NCBI GenBank assembly: GCA_041659605.1
Contig: JBAZXW010000007.1
Span: 1 to 64,000, forward strand
Direction: 5' to 3'
DNA from: Solimonas sp041659605
GTDB lineage: Bacteria > Pseudomonadota > Gammaproteobacteria > Nevskiales > Nevskiaceae
DNA length: 64,000 bases
Every line of letters starts with the position of its first letter. The first letter of the stretch is position 1. Positions 16,236 to 24,898 of this stretch are shown here, piece by piece. The translations under genes and the position numbers were made by a program. Below the pieces are notes generated by a model. It ran no database searches. It was not told the origin of the DNA and was given only the letters and a program-made list of their open reading frames with translations.

Positions 16236-17260
16236 CCGGGCGACTCCGCCAGCGCCGCGGCGGCGAGCGCGGCTTCGATGCGCCGCGACAGCTGCGTCAC
16301 CGCCATGCCGTAAAACACGCGTGGGTTGTAGGTCATCACCGAATAGAAATTGCGGAAGCCGAGCCAGTACTCACGGGTGCCGTCATCCAGCGGCAGCTCG
16401 ATCAGTCCGACCGGCGTACCGGCCGGCAGTTCCGTATCGGGGTGGATGCCCAGCGCGGCCAGATCGTCGACGCGATGCGTCACGTCGCGGCCGTTGCGCG
16501 GGATCGAATCGGGGACCGCACCGTCCACCTGAGCGCGCACGATCACCGGCTCGCCGCGCTGCCAGGCGCGCGCCGGGTCGTACTGCGTCAGGTAGCGCGC
16601 GATCGAGCCGATGGCGTCGGGCAGCGACCACAGGTCGCGGCGACCGTCGCCGTCGAAGTCCAGTGCGAGGCGCCGGTAGTTGCTGGGCATGAATTGCGCC
16701 GCACCCATCGCGCCGGCGTAGGAGCCCTGCGGTACGGTCGGTGCAAAGCCGAAATCGCGACAGAACGCGAAATACTCGGCGAGCTCGCCGAGAAAGAACG
16801 GATACCGCGTCGGATGATCGAAACCCTGCGTGCTGAGTGAATCGAGCACGCGCACCGAGCCGGTAATGCGCCCGTAGCGAGTTTCGATGCCGAGCACGCC
16901 CGCGATCACCGCCGGAGGTACGCCGAATTCCTCTTCCGCACGCGCAAACCACTTGTCGTGGGTCTGGAGTGCATCGAGGCCGGCGCGCACGCGGCTGTCG
17001 TCGATCCGGCGTGCGTACTGGGTCCAGGTCTCGGTCTTCTCGGGCGCCTTCTGTTCGCGTTCGACCAGCTGTGGCAGGCGCTGCGCCTCGGCCAGTGCAA
17101 GCCGGACCTGCTCCAGTTCTTCCTTGCCGAATGCGAACTCCGTCGCCAGGCGCCTGAGCAGTTCGGGCGCCCGTTCGTGGTCCGAGTAGTCGGCGCGCCC
17201 ACTGCCTGCGGCGGTCAGCGCCAGCAGGACAAGGATTGCTTTGGTTCGACGTCCCGTCAC
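16232..17260 (-). CDS. mltB: Lytic murein transglycosylase B
   Basis: A 342-residue MltB-type (GH103) transglycosylase. A signal sequence (ILVLLALTAAGSGRA) precedes the catalytic domain with GIETRYGRITG (catalytic Glu), GAMGAAQFMPSNYRRLA and FDGDGRRDLWSLPDAIGSIA. The frame is open far upstream across rodA and mrdA in another frame. The GTG at 17260 is chosen because it overlaps the rodA stop (GTGA) and gives the signal peptide. There is no lipobox cysteine, so it may be a soluble periplasmic form rather than an outer-membrane lipoprotein as in E. coli. Confidence 0.92.
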   Translation of the reverse strand: MTGRRTKAILVLLALTAAGSGRADYSDHERAPELLRRLATEFAFGKEELEQVRLALAEAQRLPQLVEREQKAPEKTETWTQYARRIDDSRVRAGLDALQTHDKWFARAEEEFGVPPAVIAGVLGIETRYGRITGSVRVLDSLSTQGFDHPTRYPFFLGELAEYFAFCRDFGFAPTVPQGSYAGAMGAAQFMPSNYRRLALDFDGDGRRDLWSLPDAIGSIARYLTQYDPARAWQRGEPVIVRAQVDGAVPDSIPRNGRDVTHRVDDLAALGIHPDTELPAGTPVGLIELPLDDGTREYWLGFRNFYSVMTYNPRVFYGMAVTQLSRRIEAALAAAALAESPG

Positions 17261-18393
17261 TTGGCCAGCAGTTTGCGGTGGGTATGAATGGACATCAGCA
17301 TACCGAAGCAGGCCAGAAGTGACACCGCCGAAGTGCCGCCGTAACTCACCAGCGGCAGCGGCACGCCCACGACCGGCAGCATGCCGATGACCATGCCGAT
17401 GTTGATGAAGACGTAGGCGAAGAACGTCAACGTCAGGCTGCCGCCGAGTACGCGCTCGAACGTGCTCTGCGCACGCAGCGCGATCCACATGCAGCGGCCG
17501 ATGATGCAGACGTACAGCAGCAGCAGCAGCAGCACGCCGAGCAGGCCCAGTTCCTCGGAGAACACCGCGAAGATGAAGTCGGTGTGCGATTCGGGCAGGA
17601 AGTCGAGCTTGGCCTGGGTGCCGTTGAGCCAGCCCTTGCCGAACAGGCCGCCGGAGCCGATGGCGATCTTCGACTGGGTGATGTGATAGCCCGCGCCCAG
17701 GGGGTCGCTCTCGGGATCGAGCAGGGTCAGGATGCGCTTGCGCTGATAGTCGTGCAGGCGTTCCCACAGCAGCGGTGCCGCGGCGGCCACGGCCCCCAGC
17801 GCGCCCAGGATCCAGCGCCACTGCAGCCCGGCGAAAAACAGCGCAAAGCCGCCGGCGGTGATGATCAGCAGTGCGGTGCCCAGGTCGGGCTGCTTCATGA
17901 TCAGTGCGGCCGGCAGACCGATCAGGACCAGCGTCATCAGAATCGTCAGCAGGCTCGGTGGCAGGCGGCGCGTGTGCAGGAACGCCGCCGCCGTGACCGG
18001 CATCGCCAGTTTCATCAGCTCCGATGGCTGGAAGCGGATCACGCCCAGATCGAGCCAGCGCTGCGCGCCCTTGGCGGTGTCGCCGAGCAGCAGCACCAGC
18101 ACCAGCAGGATCAGGGTCAGTCCGTAGCCCCAGGGCGTGATCGTGCGGTAGATGTCCGGCGGCGCCTGCGCCACGGCAATCATCGCGATCACGCCCAGCA
18201 GCACGCGCTGGGTCTGGCTCCACATCGCCGGCATGGAGTGGCCGGAAGCGGAGTACTGAACGAAGATGCCGACTGCGGCCAGGCACAGCAGCATCAGCAG
18301 CAGCGGCAGATCGATGTGCCAGGTTTCGAGCCAGTCGCCCATCCCCGGTTCCGGCTTGCGCGGCCGCGTGCCGTGCAGGACTTGCGAAATCAT
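17257..18393 (-). CDS. rodA: Peptidoglycan glycosyltransferase RodA (SEDS family)
   Basis: A 378-residue polytopic SEDS protein with about ten hydrophobic segments. It polymerises lipid II during rod elongation, working with PBP2. Typical blocks are FQPSELMKLAMPV, KQPDLGTALLIITAGG, FLPESHTDFIFAVFSEELG and VVGVPLPLVSYGGTS near the C-terminus, which contain functionally important polar residues of the family. It overlaps mrdA (ATGA) and mltB (GTGA) by 4 bases each, so the three are translationally chained. Confidence 0.96.
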   Translation of the reverse strand: MISQVLHGTRPRKPEPGMGDWLETWHIDLPLLLMLLCLAAVGIFVQYSASGHSMPAMWSQTQRVLLGVIAMIAVAQAPPDIYRTITPWGYGLTLILLVLVLLLGDTAKGAQRWLDLGVIRFQPSELMKLAMPVTAAAFLHTRRLPPSLLTILMTLVLIGLPAALIMKQPDLGTALLIITAGGFALFFAGLQWRWILGALGAVAAAAPLLWERLHDYQRKRILTLLDPESDPLGAGYHITQSKIAIGSGGLFGKGWLNGTQAKLDFLPESHTDFIFAVFSEELGLLGVLLLLLLYVCIIGRCMWIALRAQSTFERVLGGSLTLTFFAYVFINIGMVIGMLPVVGVPLPLVSYGGTSAVSLLACFGMLMSIHTHRKLLAK

Positions 18394-20327
18394 TCGTCCA
18401 CCTCCGGTACCGGGGTTTCGGGAGCCGGCGCGGCGTTGCCGTCCGGCGTGCGCCCGAAGCGGATCTTGCCGAGCAGATACTGATCCATGACCTGGCGCGC
18501 GATCGGCGAGGCCGCCGAGCCGCCGTGGCCGGCATGTTCCGCGATGACCGCGACGGCGATGCGCGGATCCTCGACCGGCGCGAACGCGATGAACAGCGCA
18601 TGGTCGCGCAGGTGCATCGGCGTTTCTTCCAGCGTCGGTGCGACCTTTTCGTCCTGCCGCAGTCCGGCGACCTGCGCCGTGCCGGTCTTGGATGCAATCC
18701 GGTACGGTGCGTCCTTGCCGATGCGATACGCCGTGCCGATGGGCGAATGGGTCACGTTTTCCATCGCCGTGATCACCGCGCTCCAGGAGCGTTCGTCCTT
18801 CAGCTCGATCTTGGTCAGTGGTTCAGGCGCCACGGTCTGCCGCGTCTTGGTGATCGGATCCTCGATCGTTTGCAGCACGTGCGGCTTGAATCCGCCGCCG
18901 CGCATCGCGATGCGCGCCGTCATCTGCGCGAGCTGCAGCGGCGTCACCGCCGTGTAGCCCTGGCCGATGCCGACGTTGAGGGTTTCGCCCGGATACCAGT
19001 TTTCCCTGCGGGCACGCAGTTTCCATTCGCGCGACGGGAACAATCCGCCCTTCTCCAGCGGCAGATCGATCCCGGTCGGGCTGCCGAACCCGAATCCGGT
19101 CATCGCCGCATGGATGTGGTCGATGCCCAGGCTCATCGCCAGCTGGTAGAAGTACACGTCGCAGGAACGCATCACGCCGGTCGCCATGTCCACCCAGCCG
19201 TGGCCGCTGCGTTTCCAGCAGCGGTACTTGCGGCTCGATCCGGGCAGAGTCATCTCGCCGCGGCAGAACTCGCGATGTTCCGGATCGGCCGCGCCGTACT
19301 CGAGTCCCGCCAGCGCCATCGCCGGCTTGATCGTCGAGCCCGGCGGATAAGTGCCCTGCAGCGCGCGGTTGAACAGCGGTCGCCCCGGATCGTCGAGCAG
19401 GGCCTTGTAACTTGCGGCGTCGATGCCCTCGACAAAGCTGTGCGGGTCATAGCCGGGCTTGCTGACCAGCGCGATGACCTCACCGTTGCGCGGATCCAGT
19501 GCGACGATCGAACCGGTCAGTTCACCCAACGCCTGTTCCGCGACCAGCTGTACCTGCGCGTCGAGCGACAGATAGAGGTTGCGCCCGGGATAGCCGCGCT
19601 GATAGTCCAGCTCGCGCAGCGGACGCCCGAAGGCATTGGCTTCGATGATCTTGGCGCCGGGCTCGCCGCGCAGCAGATCCTCGTGGCTCTTTTCGACGCC
19701 GACCTTGCCGATCTGGTTGATGCCCTGGTAGGCGCGCTCGTTGGCCTGCCGCAGTTCCTCCTCGGTGATGCCGCCGACGTAGCCGACCACATGCGCGGCG
19801 CTGGCGCCGAGACGGTAGTTGCGCGTCAGCCCGGCCGTGATCTCGACGCCGCGGAATTCATGCCGGCGGATTTCGTAGGCGGCGACTTCCTCCATCGACA
19901 GATTGGAGCGCAGCGGCACGCCGCGGTAGCGCGGCGACTTGCGCACGCGGTCGCGGAAGCGCTGGATGTCGGCGTCGGTCAGGTGGATCAGCAGACCGAG
20001 CTTGCCGAGCAGCTCGTCCATGTCGTCGATCTGCTCGGGCGTGACTTCGAGCACGAACGACGGCTGGTTCTGCGCCAGCACCGTGCCGTTGCGGTCGTAG
20101 ATCAGGCCCCGTACCGGCGCCACCGGAACGACGCGCATGCGGTTCTCGTCAGCGCGGGTCGAGAAGTACTCGTACTGCACGACCTGCAGGTCGACCAGGC
20201 GCACGACCAGCGCGATCAGCCCCAGCGCCGCGATGGCGCAGGCGATCAGGCTCCTGGAGAAGAATGTCGCGCGCTCCGCCTGGACGTTCTTGAGCGATTC
20301 GCGTCGTCGTCGCCGCCGAACCATCAT
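18390..20327 (-). CDS. mrdA: Penicillin-binding protein 2 (elongation transpeptidase)
   Basis: A 645-residue class B PBP. A basic cytoplasmic tail (RRRRRRESL) and one transmembrane helix (about residues 26-46) lead into a dimerisation domain and a transpeptidase domain. The latter has STIK (about 336-339), SCD in MRSCDVYFYQL as the SxN-equivalent, and KTG in SKTGTAQ (about 549-551). It cross-links the new glycan made by RodA in the elongasome. A Pro/Ala-rich tail (about 625-645) extends beyond the fold. The order mreD-mrdA-rodA is classical. Confidence 0.96.
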   Translation of the reverse strand: MMVRRRRRRESLKNVQAERATFFSRSLIACAIAALGLIALVVRLVDLQVVQYEYFSTRADENRMRVVPVAPVRGLIYDRNGTVLAQNQPSFVLEVTPEQIDDMDELLGKLGLLIHLTDADIQRFRDRVRKSPRYRGVPLRSNLSMEEVAAYEIRRHEFRGVEITAGLTRNYRLGASAAHVVGYVGGITEEELRQANERAYQGINQIGKVGVEKSHEDLLRGEPGAKIIEANAFGRPLRELDYQRGYPGRNLYLSLDAQVQLVAEQALGELTGSIVALDPRNGEVIALVSKPGYDPHSFVEGIDAASYKALLDDPGRPLFNRALQGTYPPGSTIKPAMALAGLEYGAADPEHREFCRGEMTLPGSSRKYRCWKRSGHGWVDMATGVMRSCDVYFYQLAMSLGIDHIHAAMTGFGFGSPTGIDLPLEKGGLFPSREWKLRARRENWYPGETLNVGIGQGYTAVTPLQLAQMTARIAMRGGGFKPHVLQTIEDPITKTRQTVAPEPLTKIELKDERSWSAVITAMENVTHSPIGTAYRIGKDAPYRIASKTGTAQVAGLRQDEKVAPTLEETPMHLRDHALFIAFAPVEDPRIAVAVIAEHAGHGGSAASPIARQVMDQYLLGKIRFGRTPDGNAAPAPETPVPEVDE

Positions 20328-20351
20328 GTGCGTATGCCCACGGCCGGTCCG

Positions 20352-20837
20352 TTACTCGTCGTCGGACGGCTGGCGCAGCGCTTCCATGACGCTGAACAGC
20401 AGCGGCCAGAACAGCGTCGTCGACAGGATCGGCAGCCAGCGCAGCCACGCATCCGCGTTGTGTTGCGTCGTGCCGTCGACCCAGAACATCAGGAAGCTGT
20501 ACAGGACCCACGCCGGAATCAGCGCGAAAGTCGCCTGCCACAGCGGAAACAGGATGAAGATGCCGCGCAGGCGTTCGACGAGGTAGATGACGATCACCAG
20601 TCCGAGCGAATGCTGGCCGAGCGCCGTGCCGAACAGCACATCCATCAACAGGCCGACGACAAAGGCCGGGAACAGTGTGGAGATGCGCGGCTCGCGCAGG
20701 GCCCAGTAAGCCAGGATCAGCGGCACCCACGCCGGCCGCGCCGCGGCCAGCAGGTCCGGCAGCTTGATCAACTGGAATACCACGGCCACCAGCAGGCTGA
20801 ACAGGAAGCCCAGAATCAGGTTGCGGGTCGGCGTCAC
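20352..20837 (-). CDS. mreD: Rod shape-determining protein MreD
   Basis: A 161-residue membrane protein with five or six hydrophobic segments and the MreD signature around PAFVVGLLMDVLFGTALGQH. It links MreC and the RodA/PBP2 synthase to MreB filaments. A longer frame runs upstream into mreC, but the GTG at 20837 overlaps the mreC stop by 4 bases (GTGA) and gives the normal length. Confidence 0.9.
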   Translation of the reverse strand: MTPTRNLILGFLFSLLVAVVFQLIKLPDLLAAARPAWVPLILAYWALREPRISTLFPAFVVGLLMDVLFGTALGQHSLGLVIVIYLVERLRGIFILFPLWQATFALIPAWVLYSFLMFWVDGTTQHNADAWLRWLPILSTTLFWPLLFSVMEALRQPSDDE

Positions 20838-21733
20838 GGGTTGCTGTCGTCTGCGGGTGCGGCCGGCGGCGCGGTGTCGTCGCCACCCATGCGATAGCTC
20901 TCGCTCCACACCAGCAGGGCCTGGTGCCCCTGGTTCAGATGCGCGGCCGGAGTGGCGTAGGCCTCCATGAAATGCTCGCCGGCGACGTGCTTGACTTCAT
21001 AGACGGTGCCGACCGGGTAACCGGCCGGAAAGCGTCCACCCAGCGCCGACGATACCAGCAGGTCGCCGACCTGGATGTCGGCATTGCTCGCCAGGAACGG
21101 CAGGCGCAGACCCAGTTCGCCGCTGCCGATCGCGATCGTCTGCATGCCGGTGCGATTGACCTCGACCGGAATGCCATGGTCCGGGTCGTTGATCAGCAGC
21201 GCCTTGGAATTCAGGTGGCTGACGTCGATGACCTGTCCCAGCACGCCGTGCGCGTCGATCAGCGCCTGGCCGCGATAGACCAGGTCGCGCGTGCCCTTGT
21301 TGAGCGTGACCTGGTTACGGTAGGGGTCCTGGCTGATGCCGATGATCTCGGCGATCAGGACCTCGTCTTCGACCCGCGCCGCCGATGCGAGCAGCTCGCG
21401 GATGCGCCGGTTTTCCGCTTCCAGCGACTCCAGCTTCTGCAGGCGCGCTTCGAGCAGCAGCTGCGTCTCCTTGTATTCGCGGTTCTCGCGCTCCAGCGTT
21501 TCGCGGGTATCAAGATTCTCGGCGGCGGTCAGCAGGCCGCTGGGCAGCGATACCAGCCAGACCAGCGGCGTGAGCATGAAGGACAGCGATGCGCGGACCG
21601 GCTGCAGGCTGTCGCCGCGCGAGTCGTTGAAGATCAGCGCGACCGACACCATCGCCAGCAGGAACGTGCGGAGACCAAGGCCCGGCCCGCGCGGGAACAA
21701 CGGTCGGCGATGGGTCTCGGGCAGCGTGTTCAA
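20834..21733 (-). CDS. mreC: Rod shape-determining protein MreC
   Basis: A 299-residue bitopic protein: a single transmembrane helix (about residues 22-40), a coiled coil (about 65-110, rich in Glu/Leu/Arg) and the MreC beta-barrel core (LIAEIIGISQDPYRNQVTLNKG and VVSSALGGRFPAGYPVGTVYEV). It activates PBP2/RodA from the periplasmic side. The C-terminus carries an acidic/Pro-Ala tail (GGDDTAPPAAPADDSNP). It is separated from mreB by 106 bases, where a second promoter could lie. Confidence 0.94.
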   Translation of the reverse strand: MNTLPETHRRPLFPRGPGLGLRTFLLAMVSVALIFNDSRGDSLQPVRASLSFMLTPLVWLVSLPSGLLTAAENLDTRETLERENREYKETQLLLEARLQKLESLEAENRRIRELLASAARVEDEVLIAEIIGISQDPYRNQVTLNKGTRDLVYRGQALIDAHGVLGQVIDVSHLNSKALLINDPDHGIPVEVNRTGMQTIAIGSGELGLRLPFLASNADIQVGDLLVSSALGGRFPAGYPVGTVYEVKHVAGEHFMEAYATPAAHLNQGHQALLVWSESYRMGGDDTAPPAAPADDSNP

Positions 21734-21839
21734 GGGGCAGGTGCGCTGGACGGAGTGCTACGGATTTGCGGGCAAGCATAGGGGCCGCAGACCACGGGAG
21801 CAACGCGTGCAGACCGTTCCGCACGCGTGCCTGGACCGA

Positions 21840-22877
21840 TCAGTCGAGACTGTAGAAATCCGACTGCCGGTCGAGCATGTCCAGCACCATGCCGCCGCCG
21901 CGCGCGACGCAGGTCAGCGGGTCGTCGGCGATGATCACCGGCAGGCCGGTTTCCTCCGAGATCAGCTTGTCGAGGTCGCGCAGCAGCGCGCCGCCGCCGG
22001 TCAGCACGATGCCGCGCTCGGCGACGTCGGAGCCCAGTTCCGGCGGGGTGCGCTCCAGCGCCTGCTTGACCGCCTTGACGATGCCGGACAGCGGCTCCTG
22101 CAGGGCGTCGAGGATCTCGTTGGAGTTCATCGTGAAGTTGCGCGGCACGCCGGCGGCCAGGTGGCGGCCGACGACGTCGATTTCCTGCACTTCATGGCCC
22201 GGGAAGGCGGTGCCGATCTGGATCTTGATGCGCTCGGCGGTGGCTTCGCCGATCAGCATGTTGTACTGGCGGCGCACGTAGCTGACGATCGATTCGTCGA
22301 ACTTGTCGCCGCCGATGCGCACCGATTCGGCATAGACGATGCCGTTGAGCGAGATCACCGCGACTTCCGAGGTGCCGCCGCCGATGTCGACGACCATCGA
22401 GCCGCGCGCCTCGCCGATCGGGATGCCGGCGCCCAGCGCCGCGGCGATCGGTTCCTCGATGACCCACACCTTGCGCGCGCCGGCGTTTTCGACCGACTCG
22501 CGGATCGCGCGGCGTTCCACCTGGGTCGAGCCGTAGGGGACGCAGACGACGACGCGGGTCATCGGCCGCATCATCCGGCCCTTTTGCACCTTGCGGATGA
22601 AGTGCTGCAGCATCTTCTCGGTGACGGTGTAGTCGGCGATGACGCCGTCGCGCAGCGGGCGCACCGTCGTGATGTTGGTCGGCGTGCGGCCGAGCATCTG
22701 CTTGGCTTCGATGCCGACCGCTTCGACCTTCTTCGCGCCGCGCGAGTCCATGCGGATCGCGACCACCGACGGCTCATTGAGGACGATGCCTTCGTCACGG
22801 ACGTAGACGAGCGTGTTGGCGGTTCCCAGGTCGATGGACAGGTCGTTGACAAAAAGACGGCGGACGGCGTCGAACAT
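21840..22877 (-). CDS. mreB: Actin-like cell-shape protein MreB
   Basis: A 345-residue bacterial actin homologue. Nucleotide-binding blocks are visible: SIDLGTANTLVYV (phosphate 1), VVDIGGGTSEVAVISL (phosphate 2) and GIVLTGGGALLRDLDKL (adenosine). It forms membrane-associated filaments that orient lateral wall synthesis. First gene of the minus-strand cell-shape cluster, diverging from gatC across a 188-base region with two inverted repeats. Confidence 0.97.
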   Translation of the reverse strand: MFDAVRRLFVNDLSIDLGTANTLVYVRDEGIVLNEPSVVAIRMDSRGAKKVEAVGIEAKQMLGRTPTNITTVRPLRDGVIADYTVTEKMLQHFIRKVQKGRMMRPMTRVVVCVPYGSTQVERRAIRESVENAGARKVWVIEEPIAAALGAGIPIGEARGSMVVDIGGGTSEVAVISLNGIVYAESVRIGGDKFDESIVSYVRRQYNMLIGEATAERIKIQIGTAFPGHEVQEIDVVGRHLAAGVPRNFTMNSNEILDALQEPLSGIVKAVKQALERTPPELGSDVAERGIVLTGGGALLRDLDKLISEETGLPVIIADDPLTCVARGGGMVLDMLDRQSDFYSLD

Positions 22878-22948
22878 CGCGATGGCCTGATAGGGTTATG
22901 AGTGAATCCGGAGGCGGAATAAGAATATGCCCGCCAGTCCGGCGGGCG

Positions 22949-22970
22949 GCACAATCCAGTAGAATTGTGC
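22949..22970. promoter_or_regulatory. Inverted repeat in the mreB-gatC divergent region
   Basis: GCACAAT (22949-22955) and ATTGTGC (22964-22970) form a 7-bp dyad with an 8-base spacer. It overlaps a TAGAAT that could be a gatC -10 (22960-22965) and lies beside a GC-rich hairpin (CCGCCAGTCCGGCGG, from 22931). It is shaped like an operator, but no regulator is identified. Confidence 0.4.
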
Positions 22971-23065
22971 ATCCGCACATCTTAAACGATTTTCCCGCCG
23001 CGACCGACTCCCCTGGAGCCGTTCCGGGTGATCGTGAACAAAACCTGAAGACGGGCCTGCCTGCC

Positions 23066-23353
23066 ATGAGCCTTACCACCGAACAAGTCCAGCAAGTCGC
23101 CCACTTGGCGCGCCTCGGCATGCAGCCGGGACAGGCCGATCACTACGCCAGGCAGCTGTCGAACATCCTGCAGATGGTCGACCAGCTGTCGCAGGCGGCT
23201 ACGGAGGGCGTCGCGCCGATGGCGCATCCGCTGGAGATGCACCAGCGCCTGCGTCCGGACGCCGTCACCCAGACCGACCGGCGCGAAACCTTCCAGGCCA
23301 TTGCGCCGGCGGTCGAGAACGGCCTGTACCTGGTGCCCAAGGTTATCGAGTAA
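23066..23353 (+). CDS. gatC: Aspartyl/glutamyl-tRNA amidotransferase subunit C
   Basis: A 95-residue GatC, the small subunit that wraps GatA and GatB in the tRNA-dependent amidotransferase converting Asp-tRNA(Asn) and/or Glu-tRNA(Gln). VAHLARLGM near the start and HPLEMHQRLRPDAVT in the middle are family hallmarks. The frame is open upstream; the ATG at 23066 gives the standard length. First gene of gatCAB. Confidence 0.94.
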   Translation: MSLTTEQVQQVAHLARLGMQPGQADHYARQLSNILQMVDQLSQAATEGVAPMAHPLEMHQRLRPDAVTQTDRRETFQAIAPAVENGLYLVPKVIE

Positions 23354-23428
23354 CTGCGGGAGGTGGCACGGCCCGGGACGCGCGTCGCGCCCCCGACACT
23401 GTCTCTCCCGTCACCCTTAGCGAAGACC

Positions 23429-24886
23429 ATGCATACGCAATCGATCAAGGAATTGGCCGCCGGGCTGCGCGCGAAGAAGTTCTCGTCGCGCGAACTGACC
23501 CAGCACTACCTCAAGCGCATCGAGACGCTCGATCCGCAGCTCAACAGCTTCATCACAGTGACCGCCAGTCAGGCGCTGGCACAGGCCGACGCTGCGGACG
23601 CGAAGCTCGCGACGGGGCAGGGCGGCGCGCTGACCGGCATCCCGCTCGCGCAAAAGGACATCTTCTGCACCGAGGGCGTGAAGACCAGCTGCGGCTCGCG
23701 CATGCTCGACACCTTCACGGCGCCGTACAACGCCACGATCGTCGACAAGCTGCATCGCGACGCCGGCATGGTCATGCTCGGCAAGTGCAACATGGACGAG
23801 TTCGCGATGGGCTCGTCGAACGAGACCAGCTGGTACGGCCCGGTCAAGAATCCGTGGGACGTGACGCGCGTACCGGGCGGCTCGTCGGGCGGCTCGGTCG
23901 CCGCCGTCGCGGCGGGCCTCGCGCCGGTGGCCACGGCCACCGACACCGGCGGCTCGATCCGCCAACCGGCGGCGCTGACCAACCTCACCGGCATCAAGCC
24001 GACCTACGGCCGCGTCTCGCGCTTCGGCATGATCGCGTTCGCGTCGAGCCTCGACCAGGCTGGCGTCGTCGCGCGCAGCGCCGAAGATGCCGCGCACGTG
24101 CTGCAGGCGATGTCCGGCTTCGATCCGCTCGATTCGACCAGCATCGAGCGCCCGGTCGACGATCTGGTCGGCGGCCTCGACAAGCCGATCAAGGGTCTGC
24201 GCATCGGCTTGCCCAAGGAATACTTCGCCGAAGGCCTGGCGCCGGCGGCGCGCGAACGCATCATGGCGGCGGTGAAGCAGTTCGAGGCGCTCGGCGCCGT
24301 GATCTCGGAGATCTCGCTGCCGAACTCGCCGCTGTCGGTGCCGACCTATTACGTCGTCGCCCCGGCCGAGGCCAGTTCCAACCTGGCGCGCTTCGACGGC
24401 GTGCGCTACGGCCACCGCGCTGAAGGCGTGAAGACGCTCGAGGAGCTGTACAAGAAGAGCCGCGGCGAAGGCTTCGGCGCCGAAGTGCAGCGCCGCATCA
24501 TGATCGGCACCTACGTGCTCAGCCACGGCTACTACGATGCCTACTATCTGCAGGCGCAGAAGGTGCGCAAGCTGATCTACGAGGACTTCAAGCGCGCGTT
24601 CGCGTCGGTTGACCTCGTGTTGGGGCCCACTGCGACCGACGTCGCCTTCAAGCTCGGCTCGAAGACTGACGATCCGGTGGCGATGTACCTCAACGACATC
24701 TACACCATCGCCGCCAACCTCGCCGGCATCCCGGCGATGTCGCTTTCCTGCGGTTTCGCCGACGGCCTGCCGATCGGCCTGCAGCTGATGGGCAATTTCT
24801 TCGACGAAGCGCGCTTGCTCAACGTGGCGCACCAGTACCAGCAGGCGACGGACTTCCACAAGCAGATGCCCACGGCATTCAAATAA
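23429..24886 (+). CDS. gatA: Aspartyl/glutamyl-tRNA amidotransferase subunit A
   Basis: A 485-residue amidase-signature enzyme that releases ammonia from glutamine for the GatB transamidation. The Ser-cisSer-Lys triad is visible: Lys in PLAQKDIFC (about residue 75), the Gly/Ser-rich GGSSGGSVAAVAAG (about 150-163) and DTGGSIRQPA (about 172-181) with the nucleophile Ser. The start at 23429 gives the standard MHTQSIKEL N-terminus; an upstream in-frame GTG is unlikely. Length is normal. 12 bases precede gatB. Confidence 0.96.
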   Translation: MHTQSIKELAAGLRAKKFSSRELTQHYLKRIETLDPQLNSFITVTASQALAQADAADAKLATGQGGALTGIPLAQKDIFCTEGVKTSCGSRMLDTFTAPYNATIVDKLHRDAGMVMLGKCNMDEFAMGSSNETSWYGPVKNPWDVTRVPGGSSGGSVAAVAAGLAPVATATDTGGSIRQPAALTNLTGIKPTYGRVSRFGMIAFASSLDQAGVVARSAEDAAHVLQAMSGFDPLDSTSIERPVDDLVGGLDKPIKGLRIGLPKEYFAEGLAPAARERIMAAVKQFEALGAVISEISLPNSPLSVPTYYVVAPAEASSNLARFDGVRYGHRAEGVKTLEELYKKSRGEGFGAEVQRRIMIGTYVLSHGYYDAYYLQAQKVRKLIYEDFKRAFASVDLVLGPTATDVAFKLGSKTDDPVAMYLNDIYTIAANLAGIPAMSLSCGFADGLPIGLQLMGNFFDEARLLNVAHQYQQATDFHKQMPTAFK

Positions 24887-24898
24887 GGGCGCAACGAC

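Noticed and set aside
17261..18697. Upstream extension of the mltB frame across rodA
   Set aside because: The extension is Arg/Ala-rich shadow of rodA; the GTG at 17260 yields a proper signal peptide.
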